DNA of 15,124 bases from Candidatus Gastranaerophilales bacterium (GTDB lineage Bacteria; Cyanobacteriota; Vampirovibrionia; Gastranaerophilales; Gastranaerophilaceae). Positions 13,383 through 15,124 of the stretch are shown here, piece after piece (within the stretch, counting starts at the first letter, position 1; each line of letters begins with the position of its first letter). A program made the position numbers and the translations under genes. The stretch is taken from assembly GCA_947630355.1 (NCBI GenBank), contig CANRHJ010000031.1, positions 1-15,124 of the forward strand, read 5' to 3'. The notes under the pieces were generated by a model, which worked only from the letters and a program-made list of their open reading frames with translations, ran no database searches and was not told the origin of the DNA.

Positions 13383-13464
13383 TTTAACCTCAGTCTGAAT
13401 ATCATGGAAATTATAACATAAATTATCAGAAAGTATTTTTACTTCTGAATATCAGGAGGTTAAA
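13383..13464. repeat. Paired direct and inverted repeats upstream of the SGNH-like gene
   Basis: TTTAACCTC (13383-13391) is the exact reverse complement of GAGGTTAAA (13456-13464). Inside these, TCTGAATATCA occurs twice in the same orientation (13394-13404 and 13444-13454), exactly 50 bp apart. The inner inverted arm is the ribosome binding site of the SGNH-like gene. The -10 TGTTATAAT lies between the two copies. Confidence 0.55.
13410..13418 (-). promoter_or_regulatory. Extended -10 promoter element of the SGNH-like gene
   Basis: TGTTATAAT on the reverse strand (13418-13410) is a perfect extended -10. There is no good -35. The transcript should start near 13403, about 20 nt before the ATG, which places the ribosome binding site correctly. 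Confidence 0.55.
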
Positions 13465-13496
13465 CATTATAACCGACAGATTGGGCCGTCAGTAAT

Positions 13497-13512
13497 GTGC
13501 GGCACCTGATTA
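13497..13512 (+). repeat. Second copy of the GTGCGGCACC(G/T)GATTA segment
   Basis: GTGCGGCACCTGATTA matches reverse-strand 6044-6029 (GTGCGGCACCGGATTA) at 15 of 16 bases. GACAG lies shortly before it in both places (13475-13479 here). It is in the gap between the SGNH-like gene and the 69-residue gene. The surrounding stretch (13471-13510) is more GC-rich than its flanks. It may be a worn copy of the same dispersed element. Confidence 0.45.
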
Positions 13513-13529
13513 TGTAACCTGTAATAAAT

Positions 13530-13739
13530 CTATAGGTTATTTATAATATTTTGAATTTCATTATCTTCTTCAACAGCAGCATTTAAAACTTTATTAATTG
13601 ATGCTGCAGGTTCTTCTTCAATATTAAATACGGAATTATCTGACTTATTTTTTTCTATAAATTTTTGTATGGCATTAATTGACTCTCTGGTGCTTCCTAT
13701 AAGTCCCTTGTATTTCTTTAAATTTTCAATACTGAACAT
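13530..13739 (-). CDS. Small orphan protein of 69 residues, function unknown
   Basis: The product is short, acidic to neutral and probably helical: FSIENLKKYKGLIGSTRESI (2-21), INAIQKFIEKNK (21-32), an acidic hinge FNIEEEPAAS (38-47), and a final helix INKVLNAAVEEDNEIQNIINN (48-68). It has no signal peptide, membrane helix or cysteine. AAGGA lies seven bases before ATG 13739, which supports translation. I know no family for it. It stands alone, divergent from fusA. A short stem, TAACCT (13515-13520) with AGGTTA (13533-13538), lies at its 3' end but lacks a T-run. Confidence 0.55.
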   Translation of the reverse strand: MFSIENLKKYKGLIGSTRESINAIQKFIEKNKSDNSVFNIEEEPAASINKVLNAAVEEDNEIQNIINNL

Positions 13740-13947
13740 AATAAATCCTTTTTACTCTACAATTTTGTTATCGGATTTTAAATGAAAAAACTTTAGTAAT
13801 TTTTATGAAAAATTAATTTTTCTTCATAAATAGTTCCGTAACGGAATAATATTTGTTTAAAAAAAAATATTTTTATGTAAAGATAATAGAAGATAGCGAA
13901 AGCTAAGAATAAATTTTATTAGTAGAGATAATAAAGGAAAAAGAAAA
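13740..13947 (+). other. fusA leader region with palindromes, promoter not certain
   Basis: This 208-bp gap holds a 16-bp palindrome GAAAAATTAATTTTTC (13807-13822), a 13-bp dyad TTCCGTAACGGAA (13834-13846) and a small hairpin TAGC-GAAA-GCTA (13894-13905) with a GNRA tetraloop. A possible promoter is TTGTTT (13853-13858) with TATGTA (13874-13879), 15 bp apart, which is weak; GATAAT (13882-13887) is another -10 candidate. The ribosome binding site AAAGGA (13933-13938) lies nine bases before the fusA ATG. Confidence 0.4.
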
Positions 13948-15124
13948 ATGGCAAGACAAGTTCCCTTAGAGAGAGTAAGAAACTTTGGTATTGCTGCTCA
14001 TATTGATGCAGGTAAAACAACTACCACAGAACGTATTCTTTTCTATACAGGTAAAACACATAAAATCGGAGAAGTACACGATGGTGCTGCCGTAACCGAC
14101 TTTATGGATCAGGAAAGAGAAAGAGGTATTACAATCCAATCAGCGGCAGTTACTGCTATGTGGAAAAACCATCAATTCAACATCATCGATACACCCGGAC
14201 ACGTTGACTTCACTATTGAGGTAGAACGTTCACTTCGTGTATTAGACGGTGTTGTAGCTGTATTCTGTGCTGTAGGCGGTGTTCAATCTCAATCAGAAAC
14301 AGTTTGGAGACAGGCTAACAGATACGAAGTACCAAGAATGGTATTCGTTAACAAAATGGACAGAACCGGTGCTAACTTCTACCGCGTTGTTGATCAAATC
14401 AAAAACAGATTAGGCGCAAATGCCGTTCCTATTCAATTACCTATCGGCGCAGAAGATAAATTTACGGGGTTAATCGACCTTATGCGCATGAAGGCTGAAA
14501 TCTACACTAACGACTTAGGTACGGATATTAAAGAAGAAGATATTCCTGCGGATATGATGGATAAAGCAAAAGAATATCACGCCGCTTTGGTTGAAGCTAT
14601 CTCTGAATTTGACGATGACTTAATGATGAAGTTTATGGAAGGCGAAGAACCTACCGTTGAAGAACTTAAAAAAGTTTTAAGAAAAGCTGTTTGCGATAAT
14701 AAAATCGTTCCGGTTACTTGCGGTACAGCGTTCAAAAATAAAGGTGTTCAATTATTACTTGATGCCGTTATGGATTATATGCCTTCACCAATAGATGTAA
14801 AAGCTATTGAAGGTGAACTTGAAGACGGAACAAAAGTTGAAAGACATTCATCAGAAGATGAACCTTTCTCCGCTTTGGCATTCAAAATTATGACAGACCC
14901 TTATGTAGGACGTTTAACCTTCTTAAGAGTATATTCCGGTAAATTAACCGCAGGCTCTTACGTATTAAACGCTACAAACGGTAATAAAGAGCGTATTTCA
15001 CGTTTGGTACAAATGTATGCCGATCAAAGAAACGAAATTACCGAAGTTTATGCAGGTGATATCTGCGCAGCTGTTGGCTTGAAAGATACAACAACCGGTG
15101 ATACATTATGCGATGAAAATGCTC
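13948..15124 (+). CDS. fusA: Elongation factor G (3' end cut by window)
   Basis: The visible 392 codons encode the N-terminal part of EF-G, the GTPase that drives translocation on the ribosome. P-loop G1 is AAHIDAGKTTTTERIL (16-31). The switch I/G2 region ends with ERERGITIQSAA (55-66), G3 is IIDTPGHVDF (79-88), and G4 is VFVNKMDRTGANF (132-144). The EF-G-specific G' insert follows, then G5 (VTCGTAFKNKG), then the start of domain II (FSALAFKIMTDPYVGRLTFLRVYSG). No stop codon occurs before the edge. The reading frame uses more C-ending and otherwise distinctive codons than most neighbours, as expected for a highly expressed gene. Upstream lie a non-coding leader and a gene on the other strand, so fusA is not preceded by rpsL and rpsG here: the str operon order is broken on its 5' side, or this is a second EF-G copy. 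Confidence 0.96.
   Translation, partial: MARQVPLERVRNFGIAAHIDAGKTTTTERILFYTGKTHKIGEVHDGAAVTDFMDQERERGITIQSAAVTAMWKNHQFNIIDTPGHVDFTIEVERSLRVLDGVVAVFCAVGGVQSQSETVWRQANRYEVPRMVFVNKMDRTGANFYRVVDQIKNRLGANAVPIQLPIGAEDKFTGLIDLMRMKAEIYTNDLGTDIKEEDIPADMMDKAKEYHAALVEAISEFDDDLMMKFMEGEEPTVEELKKVLRKAVCDNKIVPVTCGTAFKNKGVQLLLDAVMDYMPSPIDVKAIEGELEDGTKVERHSSEDEPFSALAFKIMTDPYVGRLTFLRVYSGKLTAGSYVLNATNGNKERISRLVQMYADQRNEITEVYAGDICAAVGLKDTTTGDTLCDENA

Noticed and set aside
13465..13540. Possible tRNA or small RNA gene in the gap between the SGNH-like gene and the 69-residue gene.
   Set aside because: No cloverleaf, no T-loop consensus and no acceptor stem can be folded; only short stems are found.

Overview
The window is AT-rich, gene-dense bacterial chromosome with no insertion sequence, CRISPR array, tRNA or rRNA that I can recognise. 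It encodes two Skp/OmpH periplasmic chaperones, a POTRA-domain protein and several exported proteins, so the host is very probably a diderm. Low GC, diderm envelope genes, a small exported protein with RLERLE-type repeats and a class I-beta DAHP synthase together suggest a gut Gastranaerophilales/Melainabacteria (non-photosynthetic cyanobacterial relative). That placement is an inference of moderate confidence. Marker-gene phylogeny of fusA, asnS or tig would settle it.

Layout. 1-996 (-): trigger factor, cut by the window edge. 1168-1635 (+): exported stand-alone POTRA protein. 1859-2344 (+): exported repeat protein preceded by a long inverted repeat that includes its ribosome binding site. 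2385-3620 (-): exported phosphodiester-glycosidase-like protein. 3721-4131 (+): C_GCAxxG_C_C-type cysteine protein. 4161-5465 (-): pyrimidine-nucleoside phosphorylase. 5550-6002 (-) and 7358-7825 (-): two different Skp/OmpH paralogues flanking 6255-7265 (+), the DAHP synthase. 9899-7899 (-): a tightly coupled three-gene run, ruvC, a four-helix membrane protein, then mtnA. 10014-11012 (+): a putative HEXXH metallopeptidase. 11015-12298 (-): asnS. 12369-13382 (-): membrane-anchored SGNH-like protein. 13530-13739 (-): a 69-residue orphan protein. 13948-15124 (+): fusA, cut by the window edge.

The genes are mainly housekeeping (protein folding and export, translation, aromatic amino acid synthesis, nucleoside and methionine salvage, recombination) with orphan exported or secreted-enzyme genes between them. 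No single multi-gene defence, mobile or biosynthetic system is visible.

The less ordinary signals are regulatory or structural. (a) A 128-bp block of about 51% GC forms nearly the whole predicted 5' leader of one skp gene and shares a 16-base near-identical segment with a second intergenic region. (b) Inverted repeats with one arm covering the Shine-Dalgarno sequence occur upstream of the 1859 gene and asnS, and a GAGGTTAA box occurs as two inverted pairs before asnS and the SGNH gene. (c) Four promoters carry an extended -10 TGnTATAAT. (d) Two hairpins upstream of the 1859 gene are mutually exclusive and the second is terminator-like. (e) A terminator lies only about 26 nt in front of the pyrimidine-nucleoside phosphorylase gene.
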